A stretch of 22,793 bases of DNA. Origin: Firmicutes bacterium CAG:194 (lineage in GTDB: Bacteria; Bacillota; Clostridia; Lachnospirales; Lachnospiraceae). A program made the translations under genes and the position numbers. The stretch is taken from contig HF995205.1 in the NCBI GenBank assembly GCA_000432915.1, positions 1 to 22,793 on the forward strand, written 5' to 3'. Positions 16,258-22,380 of the stretch are shown piece after piece; position 1 is the first letter of the stretch; each line of letters begins with the position of its first letter. The notes beneath the pieces were generated by a model that worked only from the letters and a program-made list of their open reading frames with translations, was not told the origin of the DNA and searched no databases.

Positions 16258-17658
16258 TCATGCTTCCAGCCGCAGGGTCAGAAGGGAAATGCTTCCTGTT
16301 CCTTTATAAACAAAATACAGTTCCTTCTCCTCCGTAAAAGCTGTCTTGGCATCTGCCCACGTCCATTTGTCCGTCTTCGGCAGATTGATTTCTTCTTTCT
16401 GTCTGCCGTTTTCCGTATAGATCTCAAGCTTTCCTTCTCCGTCAGAGAGGTAGCTTACGCTAACTTTCTTTGTCTCGGCAAGATTGATATATTTATAGCC
16501 GATCAGATCTCCGTCCTTGACATTGGTTATGTAGCGTTCATCCTCTACACTTGTCAGATACGGGAAATCCACCTCCGGATTGGTACGTCCCAGCGAAGAA
16601 AGCGGCCCCATATGTCCGTTTGTCAGATTACAGCAGTAAACTGCCGGATATGTGGCATTTCCGGATAACGGTTCCGGATTCATACCGCTTGTCGTGATCG
16701 TTACCTGTGGGATACTGCCGTCCGGTCTGAAATAAACTTTTTCCGCACATGCCTGTCTGTTGTACTGATTTAAGTAAGTGTGACGATGATAGAAAATGTA
16801 CCATTGATCGTTTACACAAACAAGTCCGCCATGATTGTTTCCCACGCTCATCAGCTTATCTTCTTCTTTTCTGCCCTGATAACCGACATCTCCGTTGCTT
16901 ACGATCACACCGCCGTAGGTAAAGCCTTCCATTGGTTTCTCGCTGACCGCATAACAGAGCTGATGGGTATTGACAGAAGAATATACCAGATAATATTTGT
17001 CGTTGATATAACGGATGGATGGACCTTCAAAGTACTCATTTCCTTCAAAGCTTGTGCCCTTTCCGTAGTTTTTACTCGGCAGGATCACTTCCGGTCCTTT
17101 TTGTACTGTCAGCATATCATCGGCAAGTTGTAAAACGCTTCCGCCTTTTAAGTCCTGTCCTTTATATCGCGGAATATTGATCATACAGGGGGCAAAGCCA
17201 AAATACAGGAAAATACCGTCCTTTGTGCAGATCAGGGATGGATCATATGGCTGGTTCTCCGCCATCACACGGCCGTCCTCATAATGGACTCTGCCATAAA
17301 ACCGGTATTCGCCCGCCGGGGTATCGCAGACCGCCACGTTGATGGAATCCTGAAACTTGATACAGTAGTATAAGTAGTATCTGCCATCCGGTCCTTTTAC
17401 AACATCCGGTGCATACAGTGGCAGGGCATCTTGATTGTACGGATCCTGTTCTTTTTTATAGATCACACCGTCACAGCGCCAGTCCGACAAATCCGTTACC
17501 GGAGCCGACCAGCAGACGTAATCCTGTTCGCAGAACTCATTGCCGTTTTCCAGATCATGGCTGCCAAAGACATACAATCTGTCTCCGAATACATGGGGTT
17601 CGCCGTCCGGTACATGTTCCCAAAGCGGCATGTAAGGGTTATGACATTGCTTTCTCAT
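16258..17658 (-). CDS. Glycoside hydrolase family 43 enzyme (arabinofuranosidase/xylosidase-like)
   Basis: A 466-residue cytoplasmic enzyme. The start at 17658 is set by GGAGGAGG a few nt upstream; 27 residues of earlier open frame are not convincing. The five-bladed beta-propeller begins MPLWEHVPDGEPHVFGDRLYVFGSHD. The three GH43 acids are probably Asp18 (PDGEPHV, general base), Asp139 (YDPSLI, pKa modulator) and Glu211 (FEGPSI, general acid), with the conserved APDVVKGPDGRYYLYY near 83-98. Residues about 365-466 form a beta-rich C-terminal domain of CBM6-like look. It probably removes arabinose or xylose side or end groups from imported oligosaccharides. It is the first gene of its operon and is preceded by an unusual promoter region. 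Confidence 0.92.
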   Translation of the reverse strand: MRKQCHNPYMPLWEHVPDGEPHVFGDRLYVFGSHDLENGNEFCEQDYVCWSAPVTDLSDWRCDGVIYKKEQDPYNQDALPLYAPDVVKGPDGRYYLYYCIKFQDSINVAVCDTPAGEYRFYGRVHYEDGRVMAENQPYDPSLICTKDGIFLYFGFAPCMINIPRYKGQDLKGGSVLQLADDMLTVQKGPEVILPSKNYGKGTSFEGNEYFEGPSIRYINDKYYLVYSSVNTHQLCYAVSEKPMEGFTYGGVIVSNGDVGYQGRKEEDKLMSVGNNHGGLVCVNDQWYIFYHRHTYLNQYNRQACAEKVYFRPDGSIPQVTITTSGMNPEPLSGNATYPAVYCCNLTNGHMGPLSSLGRTNPEVDFPYLTSVEDERYITNVKDGDLIGYKYINLAETKKVSVSYLSDGEGKLEIYTENGRQKEEINLPKTDKWTWADAKTAFTEEKELYFVYKGTGSISLLTLRLEA

Positions 17659-17706
17659 CTTCCTCCTCCTTTCCTTCTCAATTAACTGCTCGCAATTTAT
17701 GTTCTG

Positions 17707-17739
17707 ATTATAACAAGGAGGGAGGATTTGTTCTGTCAA
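17707..17739 (-). promoter_or_regulatory. Non-standard promoter of the GH43-GPH operon
   Basis: On the minus strand a perfect -10 TATAAT (17712-17707) and a perfect -35 TTGACA (17739-17734) are 21 bp apart instead of 17. A second TTGACA lies 22 bp further upstream (17761-17756). Such overlong spacing is poor for unaided polymerase and suggests an activator-dependent promoter. The leader would be about 42 nt. Confidence 0.5.
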
Positions 17740-17771
17740 AGAGCTCTTGGTTTACTGTCAAAATTGGACAT

Positions 17772-17828
17772 TTTTGTGCAGTATTGTGATTTTGTACAAT
17801 GTAAGCAAATGTGTTTTGTGCAGAATTG
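17772..17828. repeat. Direct repeats upstream of GH43, candidate AraC-type sites
   Basis: TTTTGTGCAGTATTG (17772-17786) and TTTTGTGCAGAATTG (17814-17828) match in 14 of 15 positions, are in the same orientation and are 42 bp apart, four helical turns. A weaker copy, TTTTGTACAAT, begins at 17790. They lie upstream of the doubled -35 of the GH43 operon, where AraC-type activators bind as direct half-sites. Binding by the locus regulator is inference. Confidence 0.5.
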
Positions 17829-17868
17829 CCATTATTGATGTTTGTTTATAGTAATCCATATTTTATTT

Positions 17869-17976
17869 AGAGAAAGAAAGACAGCATCTTTCCATGCTCA
17901 AATAACAGACATAAAGAAGCTCTAAGAGCTTCTAATATGTCTGTTACATTCGCATGGTCAGATGCTGTCTTTCTCT
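17869..17976. repeat. 108-bp imperfect palindrome (long hairpin)
   Basis: Two arms of about 50 bp are inverted copies. Shared blocks are AAAGACAGCATCT, CCATGC, TAACAGACATA and AGAAGCTCT, separated by short mismatches and one 4-bp insertion; the centre is AGAAGCTCT-A-AGAGCTTCT (17915-17933). RNA from either strand would form a long stem with a tiny loop. It lies between the GNAT gene end and the GH43 promoter. No flanking target duplication or good T-run was seen, so it could be a MITE/REP-like unit, an unusual terminator or a hairpin RNA. Confidence 0.65.
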
Positions 17977-18002
17977 TTGTATATAATAGCTATAGATAAT
18001 TC

Positions 18003-18078
18003 AATTTGATCATTTTAGGCGAAAATGATCAAATTAAACTGCAAAATGATCAAATTAAATATTTTACTCAAATGATCA
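18003..18078. repeat. TGATCA array: 14-bp perfect inverted repeat plus direct copies
   Basis: AATTTGATCATTTT (18003-18016) and its exact complement AAAATGATCAAATT (18022-18035) form a 14-bp perfect stem with a 5-nt loop AGGCG. AAAATGATCAAATTAAA recurs at 18022-18038 and 18043-18059, exactly 21 bp apart. A fourth TGATCA (18073-18078) lies over the end of the GNAT gene. This is either an operator array or, as RNA, a 3' stem for the GNAT transcript. Confidence 0.65.
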
Positions 18079-18622
18079 CATGCTTCGCAAATCGTTCTGC
18101 TGACAACACGGATCTGTAATGCTGCTCATACAGTTTTCGCATTTCATCCTCTGTATGGATATTCTTTCCCATCTCGATCAGGATGAAGGGAACGCCGAAG
18201 CAGGTCACGCGGACACCACTGTCACGAAATCCGTTCCGCATATAAAAGCCATATCGTCTTGTCTGTAATTTCCGGTCTGCTTCCTCTTCTGCAAATTCCG
18301 GGTTTTCCACTTCCCCGATAATACTGTCGGCTTCTGCCAGATATTCTCCCAAAAGCCGAAGCATTTCACTGCCAAGTCCCGCATTTCTGCGATCCGGGCA
18401 GACTGCCAGATAATCGATCAGATAGTCATCTCCCTTTCTGATCAGATAAGCATATCCCACGATATCCGTTCCGTCCATAAGTCCCAGACATTCATAAATT
18501 CCCTGCTCTATTGCGTCATAGATCATGGACAGCGGCTTTAATTCGTTTGGCGGAAAATCAATTTTCATCCGCTCCCGATAGATTGTTTCTATTTGCTTTT
18601 TGTTTAAACTACTTAATTTCAT
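18068..18622 (-). CDS. GNAT family N-acetyltransferase
   Basis: A 184-residue cytoplasmic protein with the GNAT fold. Motif A, LAVCPDRRNAGLGSEMLRLL (72-91), has the acetyl-CoA pyrophosphate signature R-x-x-G-x-G at Arg79-Gly84, followed by a typical motif B region with YGFYMRNGFRDSG. The acceptor substrate cannot be told. An AAGGAT site precedes the ATG. It is the last gene of the Fic, GNAT-stub, LURP-one and GNAT operon, 48 bp after the LURP-one gene. Its last codons run into the TGATCA repeat array, so the repeats may shape the 3' end of the message. Confidence 0.85.
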   Translation of the reverse strand: MKLSSLNKKQIETIYRERMKIDFPPNELKPLSMIYDAIEQGIYECLGLMDGTDIVGYAYLIRKGDDYLIDYLAVCPDRRNAGLGSEMLRLLGEYLAEADSIIGEVENPEFAEEEADRKLQTRRYGFYMRNGFRDSGVRVTCFGVPFILIEMGKNIHTEDEMRKLYEQHYRSVLSAERFAKHVII

Positions 18623-18670
18623 CAGATCATCCTTTTTTACATGATAATTTCTTTTGTCAAATGAATCTTC

Positions 18671-19147
18671 TCAGTTTTGATCCCTGCTGCATTTCTCCGC
18701 ATCGATAGCAAGCACAAACATCAGGACATGCAAGGCATCTTCTATCCGTGCAATATCCAAAACGTAAGTATCTGTCATACGGAAAAGCTGCTTGGATATC
18801 GTTGCGATCCGCTCACCGTTTGCCCCTGTAATGGTATAATCCCATTCCATAAAGCTGCCTTCAATATGCCAGCCGTTAAAATCGATATCATAACGCGGAC
18901 GGAAAGAAAATGCTTCCCGGCTGATGCAGCCAATATACTGCTCCTTTTCGTATATTTCATACTTGGGCATCCATGTCAGCAGCTTCTGTCTGACCGTACC
19001 AAGCTGGTCTCCTGCCGTATCAAAAATATTGAGGCAGTGTCCAATGGCAAGTTGTCCTTTCACAACATAAACTGTCTGTTCATTTTCATCATATATATCA
19101 TAGCTGTCCAGCCATGAAAACAGGCGTTGTTTGAATAATAATTTCAT
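18671..19147 (-). CDS. LURP-one-related (Tubby C-terminal-like) protein
   Basis: A 158-residue protein that matches the LURP-one/DUF567 pattern: a repeated beta-hairpin unit, F-K-Q-R-L-F-S-W-L-D-S-Y-D-I-Y-D, then VVKGQLAIGHCLNIFDTAG, VRQKLLTWMPKYEIYE, FSFRPRYDIDFNGWHIEGSF and ISKQLFRMTDTYVLDI, ending in a hydrophobic helix LHVLMFVLAID. The fold is a 12-stranded barrel around one helix, related to scramblases; bacterial members have no settled function. An AAGGAA site lies 5 nt before the ATG. The ATG overlaps the stop of the GNAT stub as ATGA, so it is translated by coupling. A membrane or lipid role would be a guess. Confidence 0.8.
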   Translation of the reverse strand: MKLLFKQRLFSWLDSYDIYDENEQTVYVVKGQLAIGHCLNIFDTAGDQLGTVRQKLLTWMPKYEIYEKEQYIGCISREAFSFRPRYDIDFNGWHIEGSFMEWDYTITGANGERIATISKQLFRMTDTYVLDIARIEDALHVLMFVLAIDAEKCSRDQN

Positions 19148-19236
19148 ACCGTTCCTTCTTCCCTGAGCTGATCGATCCTCATTTCAATAAATGTATCCAA
19201 TTCTTTTTCTGTAAGTCTTTTATAGGTAATATTCAT
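19144..19236 (-). pseudogene. 30-residue GNAT N-terminal stub between Fic and LURP-one
   Basis: A short frame, MNITYKRLTEKELDTFIEMR followed by IDQLREEGTV, looks like the first strand and helix of a GNAT acetyltransferase, cut off where the acetyl-CoA domain should begin. It has a good AAAGGAG site 9 nt upstream. Its ATG overlaps the Fic stop (ATGA), and its TGA overlaps the LURP-one ATG. It is therefore probably still translated and may act only as a coupling leader. The likely origin is a deletion that joined a GNAT gene start to the LURP-one gene. Confidence 0.6.
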
Positions 19237-20357
19237 TTACTTGATCTCCTTTTTCCAGAACCAATCATTTTCATAATTTCTGTTTCATGATCTCTGGTAA
19301 ATTCACTGAGTTCATAAGACCGGATTCTCTCTTTGACCAATATAGGAATAACAAATCCATTTTTTACCAGAACCGCCAGTCTGTTGATAATCGTCTTATT
19401 TGTTACCGACAATTCTCTGCTGACTTCGATTGGTGTAAACTCTCCCCGATAGTTTTTCATTAAAAATTGCAGGAGTTCCTTTTCCTTCCCCTTCAAAAAC
19501 GAGAGACTTCCGGCAATATCTTCCTCTTCGGAAGCCAACTGCAAATCACAGACTTTACCGGAATATAGTTTTACCATCCGCAGGAAATAATGGATCCAGA
19601 TCTCGGGATGTGGCGGATTCTCCCTCCCGGAATAATACAAGGCAGGGAGTCCCATCTGGATAGATTCATAATATTCGTCAATATCGTATGCAAAATATTC
19701 CTCCAACGATCCGACTCCATTAAATCCATACCCATTCAGATCCATAATATAACCGGATAACAATCTTGCTGTCCTGCCATTGCCATCTTCAAACGGATGT
19801 ATCGTCACTAATTGATAATGCACAACTGCTGCTACAATCAACGGATGATCATCTGTCGTATTGACATACTCTATCAACTCATCCAGCAGCCCTGGGATAT
19901 CACAATATTCCGGTGGAATATAATCGGGATTTCCTGTCTTAGAATCATATACAGCAAATAACACCCCCGGCGGCATAGGTCCCCTGAGTCCGATTTTTTC
20001 CTTAGAAGCACCCTTTTCCACCAATTTCTGAACATCCAAAATAAGTTTCTTAGAAAATTTTTCTTTTTTATTTACCTTTTCTTCCAGATAATTCAATGCC
20101 AGAAAATAATTTCTAACCTCTTGTTCCGGCTTCAGATAATGCTTTCTTTCATCACTCTCTATCACTTCATCCACCTGTTTTTCGGACAATGGATTTCCTT
20201 CAATCTTATTGGAGGCATAAGAGCTTTTTTTCTTTGAATTTTTACGCAGTCTATTCATAACTGCTTTAGACAACTTTACGGAAGATACTTTATATCTGTT
20301 TTGTTCAATTTCTGTAATATAGCTTAAAATTTCATTCGTTAATGTCACCTTAATCAT
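19233..20357 (-). CDS. Fic family protein (AMPylator-type) with winged-helix C-terminus
   Basis: A 374-residue protein. The core motif HPFEDGNGRTAR (187-198) is intact, with the catalytic His187 and the Gly-Asn-Gly-Arg phosphate loop, so it should transfer AMP or another NMP to a protein. The inhibitory motif S/T-xxx-E-G/N is present upstream as SNKIEG (49-54), making it a class II Fic that is self-inhibited. Residues about 300-355 form a winged helix-turn-helix (FTPIEVSRELSVTNKTIINR), so it may also bind DNA, perhaps its own promoter. The start at 20357 is chosen because GGAAGG lies 8 nt upstream; the ATG at 20393 has no such site. It is first in a coupled operon with the GNAT stub, LURP-one and GNAT genes. 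Confidence 0.92.
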   Translation of the reverse strand: MIKVTLTNEILSYITEIEQNRYKVSSVKLSKAVMNRLRKNSKKKSSYASNKIEGNPLSEKQVDEVIESDERKHYLKPEQEVRNYFLALNYLEEKVNKKEKFSKKLILDVQKLVEKGASKEKIGLRGPMPPGVLFAVYDSKTGNPDYIPPEYCDIPGLLDELIEYVNTTDDHPLIVAAVVHYQLVTIHPFEDGNGRTARLLSGYIMDLNGYGFNGVGSLEEYFAYDIDEYYESIQMGLPALYYSGRENPPHPEIWIHYFLRMVKLYSGKVCDLQLASEEEDIAGSLSFLKGKEKELLQFLMKNYRGEFTPIEVSRELSVTNKTIINRLAVLVKNGFVIPILVKERIRSYELSEFTRDHETEIMKMIGSGKRRSSK

Positions 20358-20382
20358 ATAAAAAGCCTTCCTTTCAAATATT

Positions 20383-20411
20383 ATTATACCCAAAAGGAAA
20401 TCTTTTTTCCA
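20383..20411 (-). promoter_or_regulatory. Promoter of the Fic operon
   Basis: On the minus strand -10 TATAAT (20388-20383) is preceded, 17 bp away, by a weak -35 TGGAAA (20411-20406). The start would be near 20376, 19 nt before the Fic ATG. The -35 falls inside the first unit of the TAGTG array, so a protein on the array would control the promoter. Confidence 0.5.
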
Positions 20412-20446
20412 TTAATATTCCACTATTTTTACACTATTTTCCACTA
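20410..20446 (-). repeat. Four helically phased TAGTG repeats upstream of Fic
   Basis: On the minus strand TAGTG (twice followed by GAA) occurs at 20446-20442, 20436-20432 and 20425-20421, with a degenerate TAATG at 20414-20410. Steps are 10, 11 and 11 bp, one helical turn each, so all units face the same side of the DNA. This is the pattern of cooperative binding by a small regulator. The Fic protein's own winged helix is a candidate binder (inference). Confidence 0.6.
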
Positions 20447-20661
20447 TATAGTCCCTGTGTACGGATAATACAACGGTAATACGAAAATTGCAAAGGAGTT
20501 TTTGCAGGTACATGGGATAGAAGTGCTCTAGTACACCGTTTTTCCACTCACATATGTAACAAAGTTGTAGGCTGATACTGCTTTACGCAGTGCAAAAATT
20601 GCCCCTTTGTCTATCCTTTTTATATATGTCCGTCTGGATATTTCGGCAAACCTGAAACCGA
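20444..20661 (-). other. Gene-free stretch with a coding-like frame broken by one TAG
   Basis: No intact gene lies between the DUF4829-like gene and the Fic promoter. One minus-strand frame reads GAIFALRKAVSAYNFVTYVS, then GKTVY, a TAG at 20530-20528, and then STSIPCTCKNSFAIFVLP onwards to a TAG at 20446-20444. It resembles a protein fragment or a dispersed intergenic repeat rather than random sequence, but no family is recognised. It also contains a small hairpin, ACTGC-TTTAC-GCAGT. Confidence 0.3.
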
Positions 20662-21096
20662 TCAATACCCCCAATTGATTATTTCCCAACTCTTTTTATC
20701 TGCCGTTTTCACTAAATGCCATTGCCAGTCAGCATATGTATCATTCGGATTGAACCCACCATCTCCACCTTTTTCGTCTGTATCAAAAGCTGATAATACT
20801 ACAATAAGCTCCTGATTGTTTTCCTTGTGGTATTTCTCAATTTCTTCCGTAAATCTGTTTTCAACATCCTCGTCATAGCGAAGCTCCGTAAGTGTACAGC
20901 CTTCAAAGTCTTTTGCGAATTTTTTCTCTATGACATCAAATGCTTCATTGATTGAAGTTTCATCATAGAGTGCAGAATAACCAACAACACGATGAACATT
21001 TGATACATTTCCTCTGTTTCCGGTCAATACCAAAAATATTGCCACACCTAAAATTACGAATATGGCACATATCGCAATTCTGCTTTTCTTCGTCAT
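20662..21096 (-). CDS. Membrane-anchored DUF4829-like protein
   Basis: A 144-residue protein with one N-terminal hydrophobic segment (residues about 6-25, IAICAIFVILGVAIFLVLTG), no lipobox, and an extracytoplasmic domain with many acidic residues (EAFDVIEKKFAKDFEGCTLTELRYDED). The pattern, including the closing WQWHLVKTADKKSWEIINWGY (split after WHLV), resembles DUF4829 domains. These are small NTF2-like secreted or membrane proteins of unknown function in Clostridia. An AAAGGAG site lies 9 nt before the ATG, and the ATG overlaps the stop of a 46-residue membrane peptide. Family assignment is tentative. Confidence 0.7.
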   Translation of the reverse strand: MTKKSRIAICAIFVILGVAIFLVLTGNRGNVSNVHRVVGYSALYDETSINEAFDVIEKKFAKDFEGCTLTELRYDEDVENRFTEEIEKYHKENNQELIVVLSAFDTDEKGGDGGFNPNDTYADWQWHLVKTADKKSWEIINWGY

Positions 21097-21233
21097 ACAA
21101 TCACACTCCTTTGTCGTACTGTACCTATTTCCACATAACCTTTATCTACATAAGATAATATCGAATAGATCACTCCGAATACAACTGCAGATAACAGGTT
21201 TCTAAATATTTGATTTTCAAGTATTCTTTTCAT
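21093..21233 (-). CDS. 46-residue membrane peptide coupled to the DUF4829-like gene
   Basis: A short frame, MKRILENQIFRNLLSAVVFG then VIYSILSYVDKGYVEIGTV and six more residues. It has one hydrophobic helix (about 13-28) and a strong GGGGAG site 5 nt upstream. The TGA overlaps the next ATG as ATGA, so it is probably translated and coupled. It could be a true small protein or the N-terminal end of a longer membrane protein that lost its tail. No family is recognised. Confidence 0.55.
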   Translation of the reverse strand: MKRILENQIFRNLLSAVVFGVIYSILSYVDKGYVEIGTVRQRSVIV

Positions 21234-21263
21234 AACTTCTCCCCAAATCAGCTCTTAATATTA

Positions 21264-21373
21264 TCATTTTTTCATATGGTTTCCGGCTTTACATTCCACC
21301 GGTATTACATGACTGTCTTTTTGTATCAGGAAATCTACTTCCGCAGTATTGTCAGACTCCCAATAATGAAGAA
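21264..21373 (-). pseudogene. C-terminal fragment of a DUF4143 (AAA-type) ATPase
   Basis: A minus-strand frame reads ILHYWESDNTAEVDFLIQKD then SHVIPVECKAGNHMKK and stops. This is the nuclease-like YW-SDN-AEVDF...VIPVE-KAG signature of the DUF4143 domain at the C-terminus of ATP-binding (AAA_14) proteins common in gut Firmicutes. The ATPase part is absent, and upstream the frame enters an XRE fragment and a stop. It is a gene remnant with no plausible start. Confidence 0.65.
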
Positions 21374-21541
21374 TTTGTTTTCTTTTTCTGCTATGAAAAT
21401 CAATTGTTCTCCAGATAACAAATCATCAATTGATACAGAAAAATAACTGGATATTTCCTTTAATGAATCTATGCTTGAGTTTATGGTGTCAGGCACCAAT
21501 GGCAGCCCAGGCACCAATGGTAATAAACTTGAATTTTTGCT
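21374..21541 (-). pseudogene. Fragment of an XRE family regulator
   Basis: A minus-strand frame reads PDTINSSIDSLKEISSYFSV then SIDDLLSGEQLIFIAEKENK. This is the last helix of an XRE helix-turn-helix domain (SLKEISSYFSVSIDDLLSGE) and the following linker. The DNA-recognition half is missing: a TAA closes the frame at its start. The right border runs into the DUF4143 fragment in another frame, so two broken genes abut. An internal 18-bp duplication adds PLVPGLPLVPD. Confidence 0.6.
21490..21520. repeat. 18-bp tandem duplication in the XRE fragment
   Basis: CAGGCACCAATGG occurs at 21490-21502 and again at 21508-21520, 18 bp apart. The left copy is part of a GGTG-TCA-GGCACC inverted repeat. It lies inside the regulator remnant and marks local rearrangement. 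Confidence 0.6.
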
Positions 21542-21550
21542 TTATAGAAA

Positions 21551-22351
21551 TCACTTATGCTGAAAAAAATTATAAACTCTTTGATTAAAATCCTTAGCTT
21601 CTTCGTAAGCAGCATGTCCTAAATCATCATACATAAAGATTTCACAACCAAGTTTTTTTGCAATTTCCAAAGAAGCCGCTCCGCTTACCACTTTATCCTG
21701 CATACCTCCAATTACAAACACCGGACATTGTATTTTATCTAATTCGTCATATGCTTCACAACTAAGGCAAGCTTTTGCCAAGGCGATAAATCTCGATACA
21801 TTCTTAGGTTTCTGCAAAACTGCTAATAAAGACATAAACGGTTTGTATCGTTTCACATAAATGTCAGAATACATCTTTTCAGCCATATCTGTAATCAGCC
21901 TTTTCATATTATTCTGTTCCGTAATATGAATCCAATCATTGACTGTCCTTTCGACGGTTTCATTATTTTTCGAAAGTGTTACTGCGAGAACTAACTGATT
22001 TACTAAATCTGGTCTGTCTATTGCAAGATATTGAGCAATCATACCGCCTTGTGATACACCAAAGATATCAGCATTTGTAATCTTTAATGTATCCATCGCC
22101 ATTGCTATATCTGCTGCTAAGTCTCTTACTGTTATGCCATCACTAATATTTTCCCTGCGATCAAACAGATAAACTTTATAATCTCTTGCAAACATTCGAT
22201 ACATATAAGCCACTGAAAATGCTGCCCCTTTTATGCTACGGGTACTAAGACCTTGAATCAAAATCAAAGGCTTCTCACCTTTTCCAAAAGTAATATAATT
22301 CATCTGTATGTCCTGTATTTCTAACAGTTTTTCTTTTGCATTATAAAACAT
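21551..22351 (-). CDS. Alpha/beta hydrolase
   Basis: A 266-residue serine hydrolase of the alpha/beta fold. The nucleophile elbow is GVSQGG (Ser100), the acid is in GGMQDKVV (Asp219) and the histidine in DDLGHAAYEE (His246), so the triad is complete. The oxyanion-hole region is LIQGLSTRS (about 31-39). It may be an esterase, thioesterase or lactonase; the substrate cannot be inferred. A GAGGT site lies about 9-10 nt before the ATG. It follows the broken TfoX-like gene by 29 bp on the same strand and is probably in the same transcript. Confidence 0.88.
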   Translation of the reverse strand: MFYNAKEKLLEIQDIQMNYITFGKGEKPLILIQGLSTRSIKGAAFSVAYMYRMFARDYKVYLFDRRENISDGITVRDLAADIAMAMDTLKITNADIFGVSQGGMIAQYLAIDRPDLVNQLVLAVTLSKNNETVERTVNDWIHITEQNNMKRLITDMAEKMYSDIYVKRYKPFMSLLAVLQKPKNVSRFIALAKACLSCEAYDELDKIQCPVFVIGGMQDKVVSGAASLEIAKKLGCEIFMYDDLGHAAYEEAKDFNQRVYNFFQHK

Positions 22352-22380
22352 AGAATATTTACCTCAAAATTCCAATCTAT

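Noticed and set aside
16229..16261. ATG at 16261 overlapping the GH43 stop as the transporter start
   Set aside because: The ATG at 16228 has AAGGAG at proper spacing; the ATGA overlap alone is weaker evidence.
17659..17739. 27-residue N-terminal extension of GH43
   Set aside because: The extension covers the predicted promoter and leader, and GGAGGAGG precedes the ATG at 17658.
20358..20393. Fic start at 20393
   Set aside because: It falls upstream of the predicted transcription start and lacks a ribosome site; GGAAGG precedes 20357.
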